Source: Thermococcus piezophilus
GTDB taxonomy: Archaea; Methanobacteriota_B; Thermococci; Thermococcales; Thermococcaceae
Direction of reading: 5' to 3'
Length of the DNA stretch: 64,000 nt
Assembly: GCF_001647085.1 (NCBI RefSeq)
Contig: NZ_CP015520.1
Coordinates: forward strand, 558,001-622,000
Shown here: in pieces, positions 55,107-63,347 of the stretch
Numbering within the stretch: the stretch's first letter is position 1
Layout: each line of letters begins with the position of its first letter
Notes under the pieces: generated by a model
Database searches by the model: none
Told to the model about the DNA's origin: nothing
Seen by the model: the letters and a program-made list of their open reading frames with translations, nothing else
Made by a program: the position numbers and the translations under genes

Positions 55107-55418
55107 TCAGCCCCCTCTTATGAGCTCTATGCCGGCAGATATGGCCTTCTCGAAGTTGTTGATGGCCTTAATCTTCAGCTCTTCGACTTCCTTCTCGCCC
55201 TCCTCAAGGATTTTCTTCGCCTCCTCCTCGCCTTCCAGGCGGGCCTTCTCAACGAGGGCCTTGGCCTTTTCCTCAGCTTCCTGGATTATCTCCTTCTCTA
55301 TTAGCTTCGCATCTTCCTTGGCTTTAAGGACTATGACCTTAGCGTCTTCCTTCGCCTTTTCAATCCTTTTCTCAGCCTGCTTCTCGGCATCGACAATCTC
55401 TTTGATGACCTCCTCCAT
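55107..55418 (-). CDS. atpH: A-type ATP synthase subunit H
   Basis: This 103-residue, entirely coiled-coil peripheral-stalk subunit (VDAEKQAEKRIEKAKEDAKVI and following) forms a heterodimer with subunit E. It is the first gene of the operon, with GGGGGGCTC immediately before the ATG. The Ala/Glu/Lys-rich 11-residue-like repeats extend almost to the C-terminus, which ends ISAGIELIRGG. Intact. Confidence 0.9.
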   Translation of the reverse strand: MEEVIKEIVDAEKQAEKRIEKAKEDAKVIVLKAKEDAKLIEKEIIQEAEEKAKALVEKARLEGEEEAKKILEEGEKEVEELKIKAINNFEKAISAGIELIRGG

Positions 55419-55480
55419 GATGAGCCCCCCAATGACCCTGAAAACAGGTTCTCTCTACGCCACCTTTGGCTTCCCTAATT

Positions 55481-55493
55481 GGTTTAAATAGTT
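55481..55493 (-). promoter_or_regulatory. TATA box of the ATP synthase operon
   Basis: Minus-strand AACTATTTAAACC lies about 70 bp before the atpH ATG, followed by a leader of about 40 nt ending in GGGGGG. It is the only good promoter found for the nine genes 55418-46715, so they are probably one transcript. Confidence 0.55.
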
Positions 55494-55521
55494 TATGGTG
55501 AAAGAAAAGGAAGGAGCAAAC

Positions 55522-56217
55522 TTACTCCTGCGTCTCCTCAGGCTTCTTCTTCTCGAGGAGTTCTTTGACATTGTCAAGAACGTTGTTCTTGGCAAAGACA
55601 ATTATCTGGCCCCCCTCTGGCAGCTTCGTGTCGCCGGAGGGTATCAGCAGGTTGCCTTTTTCGTCATAGACGGCTATTATGAGAGCGTCTTTTGGTATCC
55701 TGAGATCCTTAACGAGCTTTCCTGCTATCTCACTGTCCTTGTCTATAGTGAAGCGCACAATCTCAGCACCCTCCTTGGGGAAGAGGACACGGTCAAAGCC
55801 CGGCGTAACGATGTTCCTGCTGATGTACTCCGCTGCTATCTCCTCCGGCGAGATGACGAAGTCAAAGTACCTCCGGAGGTCCCCCACCTCTTCGAAGATG
55901 CGCCTGTTTTTCGGGTTGCCTATCCTGAGTGAGGTCTTTATCTTCGGGTTGAGGTGCTTTGCCAGTATGCACGCCAGCAGGTTGGCGTCGTCCTTGCCGG
56001 TTAAAGCCGCGAATGCATTCGCCTGCTTTATGTTTGCCTCCTCGAGCGTCTTCGGGTCGGTGGCATCGCCCTCAATGACGAGACCGTTGATACGGAGGGA
56101 GAGCTCCTTGGCCCTCTCCTTGTCCATCTCGATTATGGTCACGTCGTGGCCCTCTTCCTCGAGCATCTTGGCAACGAGATAGCCAACCCTTCCGGCGCCC
56201 ATTATCACGACGAACAT
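55522..56217 (-). CDS. TrkA-type potassium channel/transporter regulatory protein
   Basis: This 231-residue protein has an RCK_N Rossmann domain (FVVIMGAGRVGYLVAKMLEEEGHDVTIIEMD, with NAD/ATP-binding glycines) and an RCK_C domain (about 140-220; EIAGKLVKDLRIPKDALIIAVYDEKGNLLIPSGDT). Such cytoplasmic subunits gate Trk/Ktr potassium uptake or other cation transporters. No channel subunit is adjacent. The start codon overlaps the last base of secD. It has an acidic, lysine-rich tail (LLEKKKPEETQE). Confidence 0.85.
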   Translation of the reverse strand: MFVVIMGAGRVGYLVAKMLEEEGHDVTIIEMDKERAKELSLRINGLVIEGDATDPKTLEEANIKQANAFAALTGKDDANLLACILAKHLNPKIKTSLRIGNPKNRRIFEEVGDLRRYFDFVISPEEIAAEYISRNIVTPGFDRVLFPKEGAEIVRFTIDKDSEIAGKLVKDLRIPKDALIIAVYDEKGNLLIPSGDTKLPEGGQIIVFAKNNVLDNVKELLEKKKPEETQE

Positions 56218-57740
56218 TAGTCCTCACCGAGCAGGTACTTGGCTATTTCAGCATAGGCAGGCCTCGTAACGAGGATTCCTATGACCACGCCCAGTATTGT
56301 CGTGAAAGCGAAGCCCTTGAGTGTTCCGACGAAGTATATGAGCAGGAAGCTCATGGCCACTATCGTCGTCGCTGCCGAGGCGAAGATAACGAAGAACGCC
56401 CTTCCCATCCTTTTGAGAACGTTCGAGCGCCTGGTTATCCTAGTCTCCTTAGTCCCACCGAGAAGTTCGTCGGTTATTACTATCTGCTGATCAACGCCAG
56501 TACCGATGGCGGCTATGATACCCGCTATGCTCGGCAGGTCGAGGTTCCACTGGATGAGTGCGGCGAATCCAAGGATGATTATTGCCTCGAAGAAGCTGGT
56601 CGAGGCAACTGGTATGGCTATCTTCCAGTTCCTGTAGTGGAAGTAGACTATGGCAAAGACCGCTATAAGCGCTCCGATACCGGCGAGCAGGGCCTGGTAC
56701 TTGAAGTTCTCACCGAGTCTGGGGGAGATAAATTCCATTCCAACGACGTTGAGCTTGACTGGAAGCGAACCGCTCTTGAGGACGGTGTAGATCTGCCTGG
56801 CTTCCTGCTCAGCAGTGAGCCTGTCCGAGGCGGTTCCAGTTATCTGAACATCCTGCTGCGGCTGGCCGGTGGCGAGGCCTTCGCCCACTGAGTACGGGCC
56901 GTAGAGACCAAGGGTCCTAATGATGAGTGCGTGGTCGCTCTCGCCTGGGCCCCTCTGGACGAGTCTGACGGTAACGTTCATGTTCTCAAGCTCACTCTGG
57001 AGGCCCTGGTTGAGGTCAACGAGGACTATCTTCTCCCTGCCCTCGGCCATATCTGCCAGCTCATCGGCGGTCTGATTGGCATAAGCAACGACGGTTATGT
57101 TAAAGGCCTTGGTTATCCTCTGAAGCAGGGTCGGGGCTTCAGGAACCTGGGCGTTGAACTCCGAGCTGTTCATGAGATTATATACACTGTCAGGAACTAC
57201 GAGAAGTGAGTTAACGGGTGGGTCAAGGAACATGTCGACCGGCCATCCCGTCTTGCCCTTCGCCAGCTCGGCGAACTTCTCGGCGGCACTCTTGGATATC
57301 CTGAAGGGGACGCTCCATGTGTTGTCGGGCTTTATCTGATAGATGCCGACGTACTCAACGTCCTGACCCGTTCCAAAGATTACTCCATCAAACTCCATGT
57401 AGAATACACCCTGGCTTTCAATGACGTTTTTAATGGCATCGGCTTCTTCAGCGGTGGTGACGTTGGCGACCTTGACGAGCACTATCTGGTCCCCCTGGGC
57501 CTCAACAGTTATGTCCCTCAATCCCAGGGTGTTGAGCCTCTTCTGGAGCGAATCAACAACGAGCTGCATCGTGTCGGCATCAACGGGGTGCTCAGTCTGA
57601 GCGACGAGCGCAACACCGCCGCTTATATCTATTCCAAAGGTGAGCGGCCTAACAGCAAGAGTCACAACCGAGCCTATGAGAAACACGGTGAGAAGGATGA
57701 TCCTCCAGTTCAGGAGGAGCTTTTTAGTTCTCCTTTTCAT
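56217..57740 (-). CDS. secD: Protein-export membrane protein SecD
   Basis: This 507-residue protein has six membrane helices: the first (WRIILLTVFLIGSVVTLAV), then FGIDISGGVALVAQTEHPVDADTM starting the large P1 external domain, and five C-terminal helices beginning FKYQALLAGIGALIAVFAIVYFHY, with IAAIGTGVDQQIVITDELL in the RND-type core. With SecF it helps pull exported proteins through SecYEG using the ion gradient. It overlaps secF by 4 bp; the order F before D is the archaeal norm. Intact. Confidence 0.92.
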   Translation of the reverse strand: MKRRTKKLLLNWRIILLTVFLIGSVVTLAVRPLTFGIDISGGVALVAQTEHPVDADTMQLVVDSLQKRLNTLGLRDITVEAQGDQIVLVKVANVTTAEEADAIKNVIESQGVFYMEFDGVIFGTGQDVEYVGIYQIKPDNTWSVPFRISKSAAEKFAELAKGKTGWPVDMFLDPPVNSLLVVPDSVYNLMNSSEFNAQVPEAPTLLQRITKAFNITVVAYANQTADELADMAEGREKIVLVDLNQGLQSELENMNVTVRLVQRGPGESDHALIIRTLGLYGPYSVGEGLATGQPQQDVQITGTASDRLTAEQEARQIYTVLKSGSLPVKLNVVGMEFISPRLGENFKYQALLAGIGALIAVFAIVYFHYRNWKIAIPVASTSFFEAIIILGFAALIQWNLDLPSIAGIIAAIGTGVDQQIVITDELLGGTKETRITRRSNVLKRMGRAFFVIFASAATTIVAMSFLLIYFVGTLKGFAFTTILGVVIGILVTRPAYAEIAKYLLGED

Positions 57741-58654
57741 GCCTTACCACCCCTAGTAGAGCCTCTGGCCAAGTACCACTTCAGCACCCCTGCATTGAGC
57801 AGCCAGGTGTTCATGAAGTCCGCGAGGAGACCGAAGATGAGCACCACTGCGATGTTGTCTATAGTCTGAGAGGTCGAGATGAGCCAGAGCACAAAGAGGG
57901 CACCGAGAGTGGTGGTGCTCATGGTGAATCCAGTCGAAACCGCCGAGAGGTAGGCATCCTCGATGGTGTCCTCCTTACGCTTCAGGAGCCTCGTGGTCAG
58001 GAGAATGTTGCTGTCCACGGTGTAACCGATGAGCATCAGCAGGGCCGCTATGGTTGCGGTTGTTAGCTGGATGCCGAAGATCCCCATTATTGCGACGGCT
58101 ATCACCATGTCCGAAAGGGCAGAGAACATTATGGTGAGCGACGGGACTAAGTTCCTGAAGAAGAGGAACACGACTACGGCCATTCCGATGAACGCCAGTA
58201 TAAGAGCCCTGATACCCTGCTGCTGGGAAATCTCACCGAAGGTCGGCTGCACCTCGCTGTGAGTATACTCCGCGTCAGGATACTTGGTCTTCATGACATT
58301 GATTATCTCAAGCGGGTCTGTTCCAGTGGGCGCGTAAACCCTCACACCCTTGGTGTCTACACCGCTAAAGCTCTCAACTCTCACATCAACGCCAATCTGG
58401 TCGCTGATGTATTTGGCAAGTTCATCCGGGTTAGTATCGACACCATAAGCAGTGATAACCACACCTCCCTGGAGGTCTATTCCAAGGTGCGGAAAGTGAA
58501 CCGCGAGTAGAATCAGGGCAACTATAAAGACCGCCAGAGGGTAGGTAATCATTTTCTTATAATCCATCCTGGCGAGAACACTCAGTTTCTTCTGTTTTTT
58601 CATTCGGACGGCTTCCCAAGCATCGGGCTCGCCCTTGGTTTTAGGTTTCGACAT
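57737..58654 (-). CDS. secF: Protein-export membrane protein SecF
   Basis: This 305-residue protein has six membrane helices: TYPLAVFIVALILLAVHF, external IDLQGGVVITAYGV (the SecD/F signature), then ALILAFIGMAVVVFLFF, LSDMVIAVAIMGIFG, AALLMLIGYTVDSNILLTTRLL and the last pair. The conserved Asp in YTVDSN lies in the ion path. The N-terminal 40 residues are basic and cytoplasmic, slightly longer than usual. GGTGAAGG precedes the ATG. It is first gene of the secFD pair. Intact. Confidence 0.92.
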   Translation of the reverse strand: MSKPKTKGEPDAWEAVRMKKQKKLSVLARMDYKKMITYPLAVFIVALILLAVHFPHLGIDLQGGVVITAYGVDTNPDELAKYISDQIGVDVRVESFSGVDTKGVRVYAPTGTDPLEIINVMKTKYPDAEYTHSEVQPTFGEISQQQGIRALILAFIGMAVVVFLFFRNLVPSLTIMFSALSDMVIAVAIMGIFGIQLTTATIAALLMLIGYTVDSNILLTTRLLKRKEDTIEDAYLSAVSTGFTMSTTTLGALFVLWLISTSQTIDNIAVVLIFGLLADFMNTWLLNAGVLKWYLARGSTRGGKA

Positions 58655-58772
58655 ACCTTCACCCCTTCTTGAGTTTTTGCAAAACTTATCGTTAGTTGGT
58701 CCGGACGAGTTTTAAAATTAGTGGTTCAATGATTAAAGATGGCTAGTGTTCATCGGATAATGCGAGGCTTAA

Positions 58773-58783
58773 CTTTAAAAAGG
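58773..58783 (+). promoter_or_regulatory. TATA box for speD
   Basis: CTTTAAAAAGG is centred about 38 bp before the ATG at 58816, giving a short leader that contains AGGTGAG. It lies in the 161-bp gap between the divergent secF and speD genes. Confidence 0.5.
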
Positions 58784-58815
58784 GAAGGCCAAACCCCTCA
58801 CTTAGGTGAGAGGCC

Positions 58816-59241
58816 ATGGAGACGATAGGGTTTCACTATGTGGTTGAGGCTGCTGGCTGCGATCCGGAAACCCTTGGTAACGCTGACAAAATAAGGGAAA
58901 TATTCCTAGAGGCAGCAAAAGTAGGTAAAATGGAGGTCAAAGCAAGCTATTTCTTTAAGTTCTCACCAACCGGTGTGAGTGGTGTAGTCATAGTGGCTGA
59001 ATCCCATATCTCGATACACACCTGGCCGGAGAAGGGCTACGCGGCCCTGGACGTTTACACCTGCGGCACCACGGCAGACCCAGAAAAGGCCGTTGATTAC
59101 ATCCTCGACAAGATAAAGGCCCAATACGCCCACGTTTCCGAGATAAAGCGCGGTATTGAAGAGGACGACGGAACCTTCACCCACATGATACTGACCTGGG
59201 AAGAAAAGCTCGAAAGAAAGAACGGGAACGGGCAGGGCTAA
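58816..59241 (+). CDS. speD: S-adenosylmethionine decarboxylase proenzyme (SpeD)
   Basis: This 141-residue pyruvoyl-dependent decarboxylase of the class 1B (Thermotoga/archaeal) type works in polyamine synthesis. The proenzyme cleaves itself at Glu62-Ser63 in VVIVAESHISIHTWPEKG, Ser63 becoming the pyruvoyl group; His68 and Cys83 (YTCGTT) are the processing and catalytic residues. Some archaeal homologues decarboxylate arginine instead; sequence alone does not decide. AGGTGAG precedes the ATG. The gene stands alone and converges with the HTH gene. Intact. Confidence 0.9.
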   Translation: METIGFHYVVEAAGCDPETLGNADKIREIFLEAAKVGKMEVKASYFFKFSPTGVSGVVIVAESHISIHTWPEKGYAALDVYTCGTTADPEKAVDYILDKIKAQYAHVSEIKRGIEEDDGTFTHMILTWEEKLERKNGNGQG

Positions 59242-59274
59242 GAGGTCCCTTTTCCCTTCTCCACTTTTGAAACG

Positions 59275-59799
59275 TCAGAGCAGGTTCTTTATCTCCCCGA
59301 GTTTTTGCTCAATAGTTGCTATTGTCTCTCTGGCCTTCTCAAGCTTGCCTTTGAGTTCTTTGTTTTCCTTTCTGAGCTCATCAAGCTGGGCATTAAGCTC
59401 AGCCAGGCTCCTCTTGAGCTTCTCGTACTCCTCGAGTGCTACCAGTTGGCCGCCTTTAGCTAAAACCTCGACGTTCCTGACGAGCTCATCGAGCCTTCCA
59501 GCCTTTATGAGCTCGTAGGTCTCCCTGACGAGCTGGCCGGCCTTAGTCTCGCCCTTGAGATGCTTCCTTATAGTAGCCTCGGCTCTTCCAAGTTCATCCG
59601 CTATCTCCCTCACCGCCATACCTGCCTTCTCCCTGGCTATCGCTCCAGCAGCGACTGCCAGACTGTCAACCCAGGTGAGCCTCTCTGCCGGATCCTTGAT
59701 GAGCTCTATCACTTCGGGCCTGAAGAGGGTTGCGAAGAGCAGGATGCTTTCGAGCCTGTGTATTTCTTTCCTTCCAAGGGGATTCAGCGGAATCTCCAT
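59275..59799 (-). CDS. HTH regulatory protein paired with a KaiC-like ATPase
   Basis: This 174-residue protein has an HTH-like helical segment (GMAVREIADELGRAEATIRKHLKGET, residues about 60-85) after an N-terminal domain (LESILLFATLFRPEVIELIKD), and a C-terminal coiled coil (LKRSLAELNAQLDELRKENKELKGKL). It fits the archaeal family of probable regulators found next to KaiC-domain proteins (near_KaiC_dom type). It lies 21 bp downstream of the KaiC-like gene on the same strand. GGGAGGTGG precedes the ATG at 59799. Confidence 0.75.
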   Translation of the reverse strand: MEIPLNPLGRKEIHRLESILLFATLFRPEVIELIKDPAERLTWVDSLAVAAGAIAREKAGMAVREIADELGRAEATIRKHLKGETKAGQLVRETYELIKAGRLDELVRNVEVLAKGGQLVALEEYEKLKRSLAELNAQLDELRKENKELKGKLEKARETIATIEQKLGEIKNLL

Positions 59800-59820
59800 C
59801 GCTACCACCTCCCCCAGCTT

Positions 59821-60567
59821 TCACTCGAGCCCGACGACAGTCCCCCTCTTGAGAACTTTGTCTGGGTGGACGACTATTCCATTGTTAGTTATCTCGAAGG
59901 GGTGCCTCCTCATGGAGTGGCTTGTCCCACGCATTTTCCACACTATCAGCGAGCGCTTGAGCTCGCCGTCGATTTCGTCCAAATCAAGCCTTATTATTCC
60001 GTCAACGCCGTGCTCAACTCCCGGTCCACCGAAGCCACGCTCGCCGACGCTTATCTGACTCACAAGGATACTCGTAACCCCAAGACCGGCCAGAACACGC
60101 TTAAGCTGCATCACTATGCTCCTTGCCATTGCCGGTTTGTTGATGTACAGCGTCGTAACCGAGTCAATAACCACGCGCTTGGCCCCAATGTCCTTAATAG
60201 CTCCTCTGACCACGTCAATGAACTCCCTGATATCTGTCAGGTCGTGTACAATGTATCTCTCGTACTCCTTGCTCTTACCTATTCCAGCCGTGAAGGCGTC
60301 GACCATAGCAAAGAGGCCTTCCTCCTCGTACTTCCTGACGTCCCAGCCGAAGTTGGCCATGTGCTGCCTAACCTGAACAGGATGTTCTTCTAAAGCCACG
60401 TATATTCCAGGCTCGCCGTTCTGGAGACCGTTCCAGAGAAACTGCTGGCTGAATATGGACTTTCCCGTTCCGGGCCCACCGCTCAGCAAAACCACGTTTC
60501 GCTCCGGGATTCCCCCGTGAAGAACCTCGTCCATACCCGGGATGCCTGTCTTTACCCTCTTCATCAT
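59821..60567 (-). CDS. KaiC-like RecA-superfamily ATPase (second copy)
   Basis: This 248-residue single KaiC domain has [24 protein letters not shown], Walker [16 protein letters not shown], the catalytic Glu in [17 protein letters not shown], Walker [13 protein letters not shown], and the C-terminal [23 protein letters not shown]. Members hydrolyse ATP as hexamers and interact with signalling partners. Its operon partner is the HTH protein downstream. GGGGTGAT lies 5 nt before the ATG at 60567. It is paralogous to the ATPase at 21559-22308. Confidence 0.82.
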   Translation of the reverse strand: MMKRVKTGIPGMDEVLHGGIPERNVVLLSGGPGTGKSIFSQQFLWNGLQNGEPGIYVALEEHPVQVRQHMANFGWDVRKYEEEGLFAMVDAFTAGIGKSKEYERYIVHDLTDIREFIDVVRGAIKDIGAKRVVIDSVTTLYINKPAMARSIVMQLKRVLAGLGVTSILVSQISVGERGFGGPGVEHGVDGIIRLDLDEIDGELKRSLIVWKMRGTSHSMRRHPFEITNNGIVVHPDKVLKRGTVVGLE

Positions 60568-60720
60568 CGGGTATCACCCCGAAAGTTTTAGTCACTAATA
60601 GTTAATTTAACATTTCAGTTTAAAAGCGTTACGTCAGAGTCAGAACCCTTAAGGACAATCTCCAGACAGTTACAGAAGACAACCGAGTATTCACCACGGC
60701 CAGTCAAAGAAAGCTGAATA

Positions 60721-61230
60721 TCAGCGCCTCCTCCTGATGAACTCCCCTATGTCAGTCACATTTAGAATGAACTTGTTTCTGCTTTTGGGATTTATACGTC
60801 CTATACCGAGTATGATGCCATTTTCGTCATATACCACAAGCTTCTTCGTTCCTTGCCAGTCGTACTTCCTGACGCCGCTCCTGGGGACATCTTTTCCCGT
60901 AGTGAAGAGGAAGCCCGCCCTGGGGCTTAGGATTGCGTAGTTTTTCTTAACATCCACAAAGTAGAAGAACTCGACATTTGGATAGAACTTCTCGACAAGG
61001 TTTTTGTCCACCTTAATCGTGCCAACGAAGGTTCCGTAGGCATAGGGCTTAACTTTCAGGTTTTCAAGTTCTTTCCAAACGCGCTCGTTCACAGCATAGA
61101 CGTCTCTAAACCTGCCCTCAACGACCGCAAAGGTATGGTGACTAAGCTCACCGTACTTCTCTGCCTCGCGAAGGATGAGGTCGTACTCCCACGCAGAGGC
61201 CCGTCTATAGCGGAGTTCATTCATCGACAT
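60721..61230 (-). CDS. PUA-domain protein, Nip7-like
   Basis: This 169-residue soluble protein has an N-terminal alpha/beta pre-PUA region (residues 1-90: [20 protein letters not shown] and [15 protein letters not shown]) and a C-terminal PUA domain ([37 protein letters not shown]). This matches archaeal Nip7-like proteins that bind pre-rRNA during large-subunit assembly; an RNA-binding role is likely, the target not proven. The start could be 61230 or the second Met at 61224. About 150 bp separate it from the KaiC-like gene on its left, with nothing notable between. Confidence 0.6.
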   Translation of the reverse strand: MSMNELRYRRASAWEYDLILREAEKYGELSHHTFAVVEGRFRDVYAVNERVWKELENLKVKPYAYGTFVGTIKVDKNLVEKFYPNVEFFYFVDVKKNYAILSPRAGFLFTTGKDVPRSGVRKYDWQGTKKLVVYDENGIILGIGRINPKSRNKFILNVTDIGEFIRRRR

Positions 61231-61271
61231 CGGTCATGAGTTGGGGAAGCCGTTTATAAGGATTAATCTTC

Positions 61272-61993
61272 TCAGTCGAGTTCCTCAAGTAGTTTGAGGA
61301 AACCGTCCATATCCGTCTTCTCTAATTCCCGCTCAAACTCAAGGCCAAGCTCAGCTATCTCCTCTGGGGTTATGACCGCCTCAGGCTCCTCCGGGTTTAT
61401 TCCCGGGCAGGACTCGTCGTAGTAGAGCCACAGGTTCTCCCCTTTATACTCGAAGGGCTCCTCCCCCTCAACTCCCAGGGGCTTTCTGGAGACCATGAAT
61501 GGGTAGATGCGGCATATTATCGGGTTTTGGTCATGAATCCTGCACTTGCCTGTTTCCGGGTCGTGGAAGACGCAACCGAGATCCCACTCACGGTAGGCCA
61601 TGACAAAGCGAACCTTCCCGCCGTCAAGGGTCAGCATTACGGAGTCCTGTGGATCGTGGCCGGCCTTTACTATTTCTCTAATATCATTTAAAGTTAAATA
61701 TATCATTTAAAGTTAAATATATCATTTAAAGTTAAATATATCATTTAAAGTTAAATATATCATTTAAAGTTAAATATATCATTTAAAGTTAAATATATCA
61801 TTTAAAGTTAAATATATCATTTAAAGTTAAATATATCATTTAAAGTTAAATATATCATTTAAAGTTAAATATATCATTTAAAGTTAAATATATCATTTAA
61901 AGTTAAATAGATGAACCTCCCCCTACAGCAGTCAAGGCAGAACTTGCACTTGAAGTGGACGTCTTCTCGAAAAGATTTCGGCTTGAACCTCAT
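61272..61993 (-). pseudogene. YkgJ-family Cys-cluster protein split by a 19-bp tandem repeat
   Basis: The gene encodes a YkgJ/UPF0153-type zinc or iron Cys-cluster protein: N-terminal MRFKPKSFREDVHFKCKFCLDCCRGRFIYL, then LTLNDIREIVKAGHD, GCVFHDPETGKCRIHDQNPIICRIYPFM and DESCPGINPE. The codons for YLTLNDI are expanded to twelve perfect 19-bp copies (61681-61908), putting stops in all continuations and the two halves out of frame. With a single copy the frame would be restored exactly. The last copy contains an ATG that could start a 144-residue product lacking the first Cys cluster. I infer a recent expansion that inactivates or switches the gene. Confidence 0.8.
61681..61908. repeat. Minisatellite, 12 perfect copies of a 19-bp unit
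   Basis: The plus-strand unit ATATCATTTAAAGTTAAAT is repeated twelve times without a single mismatch (228 bp). It lies inside the YkgJ-family gene; read on the minus strand one unit encodes most of YLTLNDI. The unit is very AT-rich and contains TTTAAA- and ATATTTAA-like sequences that resemble archaeal TATA boxes on either strand. Units are contiguous, without spacers, so this is not a CRISPR array. Perfect identity indicates a recent origin, probably by replication slippage. Confidence 0.97.
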
Positions 61994-62028
61994 AAAAAAC
62001 GTTAAAGAGAAGTCTCAAAAGAGTTCCG

Positions 62029-62559
62029 TTAGCTTTCCTTAGGGTAGGCTACTTTGAACGCTCCCCAGTCAGTTTCTTCTCCGTAGGTTACCGTGAAGTT
62101 GACCAGCTCATAATTCTCCGGGGCCGAATCCCTTTTGTATGCAATCAGATGGTAGCCGCTCTCCACGTACCAGTAGAAGGCACTGCTTATCATGAACAGA
62201 TATTTTGGTATGACCAGCTTCCTAACACACTCCTTGCTCCTCACGTATTTCTGTCCATCCCAGAAGAGGACGTCGAGGCACCAGTCAGGATTCTGGATAT
62301 TCAGCACCACGGAGTTTCCATAATCCTCGCTTCCCTTCAGAATGAGGTGCTTCTGAAGGTCAACTGCGTTGCTCCAAGTGTAATTTCCGAGGGTTATGTT
62401 CTCCAGCAGAATTATCCGGCCCTTGGGAGACGCAACACCGTAGGGAACGAGCTTGTGAGTGATTATCGGCACGAGGAGGTAGTAGAGAACTACTATCGCA
62501 ATGATTGCGACGACAACAAGAATCTTAAGGACTGACTCAGTCTCATAAGAGATTCTCAT
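62029..62559 (-). CDS. Membrane-anchored exported protein, paralogue of the next gene
   Basis: This 176-residue protein has a short cytoplasmic start (MRISYETESVLK), one membrane helix (ILVVVAIIAIVVLYYLLVPII) and an extracytoplasmic beta domain with NPDWCLDVLFWDGQ, KECVRK, FYWYVESGYHLIAYKRD and NYELVNFTVTYGEET. Two Cys may form a disulfide. The gene upstream encodes a related protein (PGWCLDLWVWGG, LYWYLEPGYALVLHK, NYELVNLTVTYGG), so this is a tandem duplication. No known family is recognised. GGTGATT precedes the ATG. Intact. Confidence 0.7.
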   Translation of the reverse strand: MRISYETESVLKILVVVAIIAIVVLYYLLVPIITHKLVPYGVASPKGRIILLENITLGNYTWSNAVDLQKHLILKGSEDYGNSVVLNIQNPDWCLDVLFWDGQKYVRSKECVRKLVIPKYLFMISSAFYWYVESGYHLIAYKRDSAPENYELVNFTVTYGEETDWGAFKVAYPKES

Positions 62560-62603
62560 ACAATCACCTCTCGGACTTACTAAGATTTTGAATAATAAAA
62601 AGG

Positions 62604-63179
62604 TTATGACTTCTTTATCGCCACTTTCAGGGAGCCTTCTCCTGTAATTCCTCCGTAGGTAACGGTCAGGTTCACGAGTTCGTAGTTCTGAACGGGTTCA
62701 GTTTTGTGGAGAACCAGCGCGTAGCCAGGCTCGAGGTACCAGTAAAGTATCTCCTTGGCATCATGGGTGGGCACTCTCCTGAAGGCGTACTGACTCATTT
62801 GGATTTCATTGGAGCAGTTGTACTTCAACTGCCAGCCGTTGTTCGAACCGCCCCAGACCCAGAGATCGAGGCACCACCCCGGGCTTGTTACGCTTATTGT
62901 CAAGCTATCACCCATGTTGTCATTGCCCTTCAGGACGAGAAGGTTGTTCTGAGAAGTTATAGGCACGGCGTTGGTGTAGTTGATGGAACCCATAGTGAAG
63001 TTCTGAGCGAGGACTATCTAGCCCTTAGGAGCCGCAACATCGAAGGGATTTGGGTTATGGGAGAGGATAGGATAAATAACCGCGAAAAGGACGACCACAC
63101 CTACTACGAAGACAATTAAGAGAACCTTGATTATGAATGAAGTCTCGTAGGAGAGACCCTTCTTGGATTCCTCTTTCAC
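62604..63179 (-). pseudogene. Membrane-anchored exported protein, paralogue, interrupted by TAG
   Basis: Starting at a GTG (63179) with GGTGATT upstream, the frame reads KKGLSYETSFIIKVLLIVFV, a membrane helix, then SHNPNPFDVAAPKG, a TAG at 63020-63018, and continues in frame as IVLAQNFTMGSINYTNAV to KVAIKKS. The intact paralogue has PKGRIILLENITLGN here, so the stop replaces one residue. It might be a single nonsense mutation or a read error. A shorter start at the later ATG (62993) would lack the membrane anchor and be of doubtful use. Confidence 0.7.
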
Positions 63180-63253
63180 TCGGAATCACCTAACTAATCC
63201 CGAGGAGTAAGAAGTACTTAAGATTTACTGTCAGAAAAGTCGAGGAACAAAAA

Positions 63254-63346
63254 TTTTTAAATACAAAAAGTTATTTTAAGTGTCAGCGGAGGTGATGATA
63301 AAGGCGGCGAAATCCACCGGAGAAGGGGCCCCTACTTGAGGCCCTT
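63254..63346 (+). other. Strong promoter followed by ribosome-binding-like sequence and a stable hairpin
   Basis: TTTTTAAATAC (63254-63264) is a near-ideal TATA box, and GGAGGTGAT follows at 63288-63296, near the predicted transcription start. The next 14 codons from ATG 63295 end at TGA 63337-63339, but the ATG touches the GGAGG sequence, so translation is doubtful. GAGAAGGG and CCCTTCTC (about 63320-63350) form an 8-bp stem around CCTACTTGA. The element points into the 3' end of elp3 on the other strand. It may be a small RNA, a leader of a lost gene or a tiny peptide gene; I cannot tell. Confidence 0.35.
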
Positions 63347-63347
63347 C

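Noticed and set aside
61681-61908. CRISPR array
   Set aside because: The 19-bp units are contiguous with no spacers and derive from the coding sequence around them; this is a tandem repeat.
63292-63346. C/D box sRNA (GTGATGA present)
   Set aside because: There is no CTGA box D or D' in a suitable position; the GTGATGA is part of a ribosome-binding-like GGAGGTGATGA sequence.
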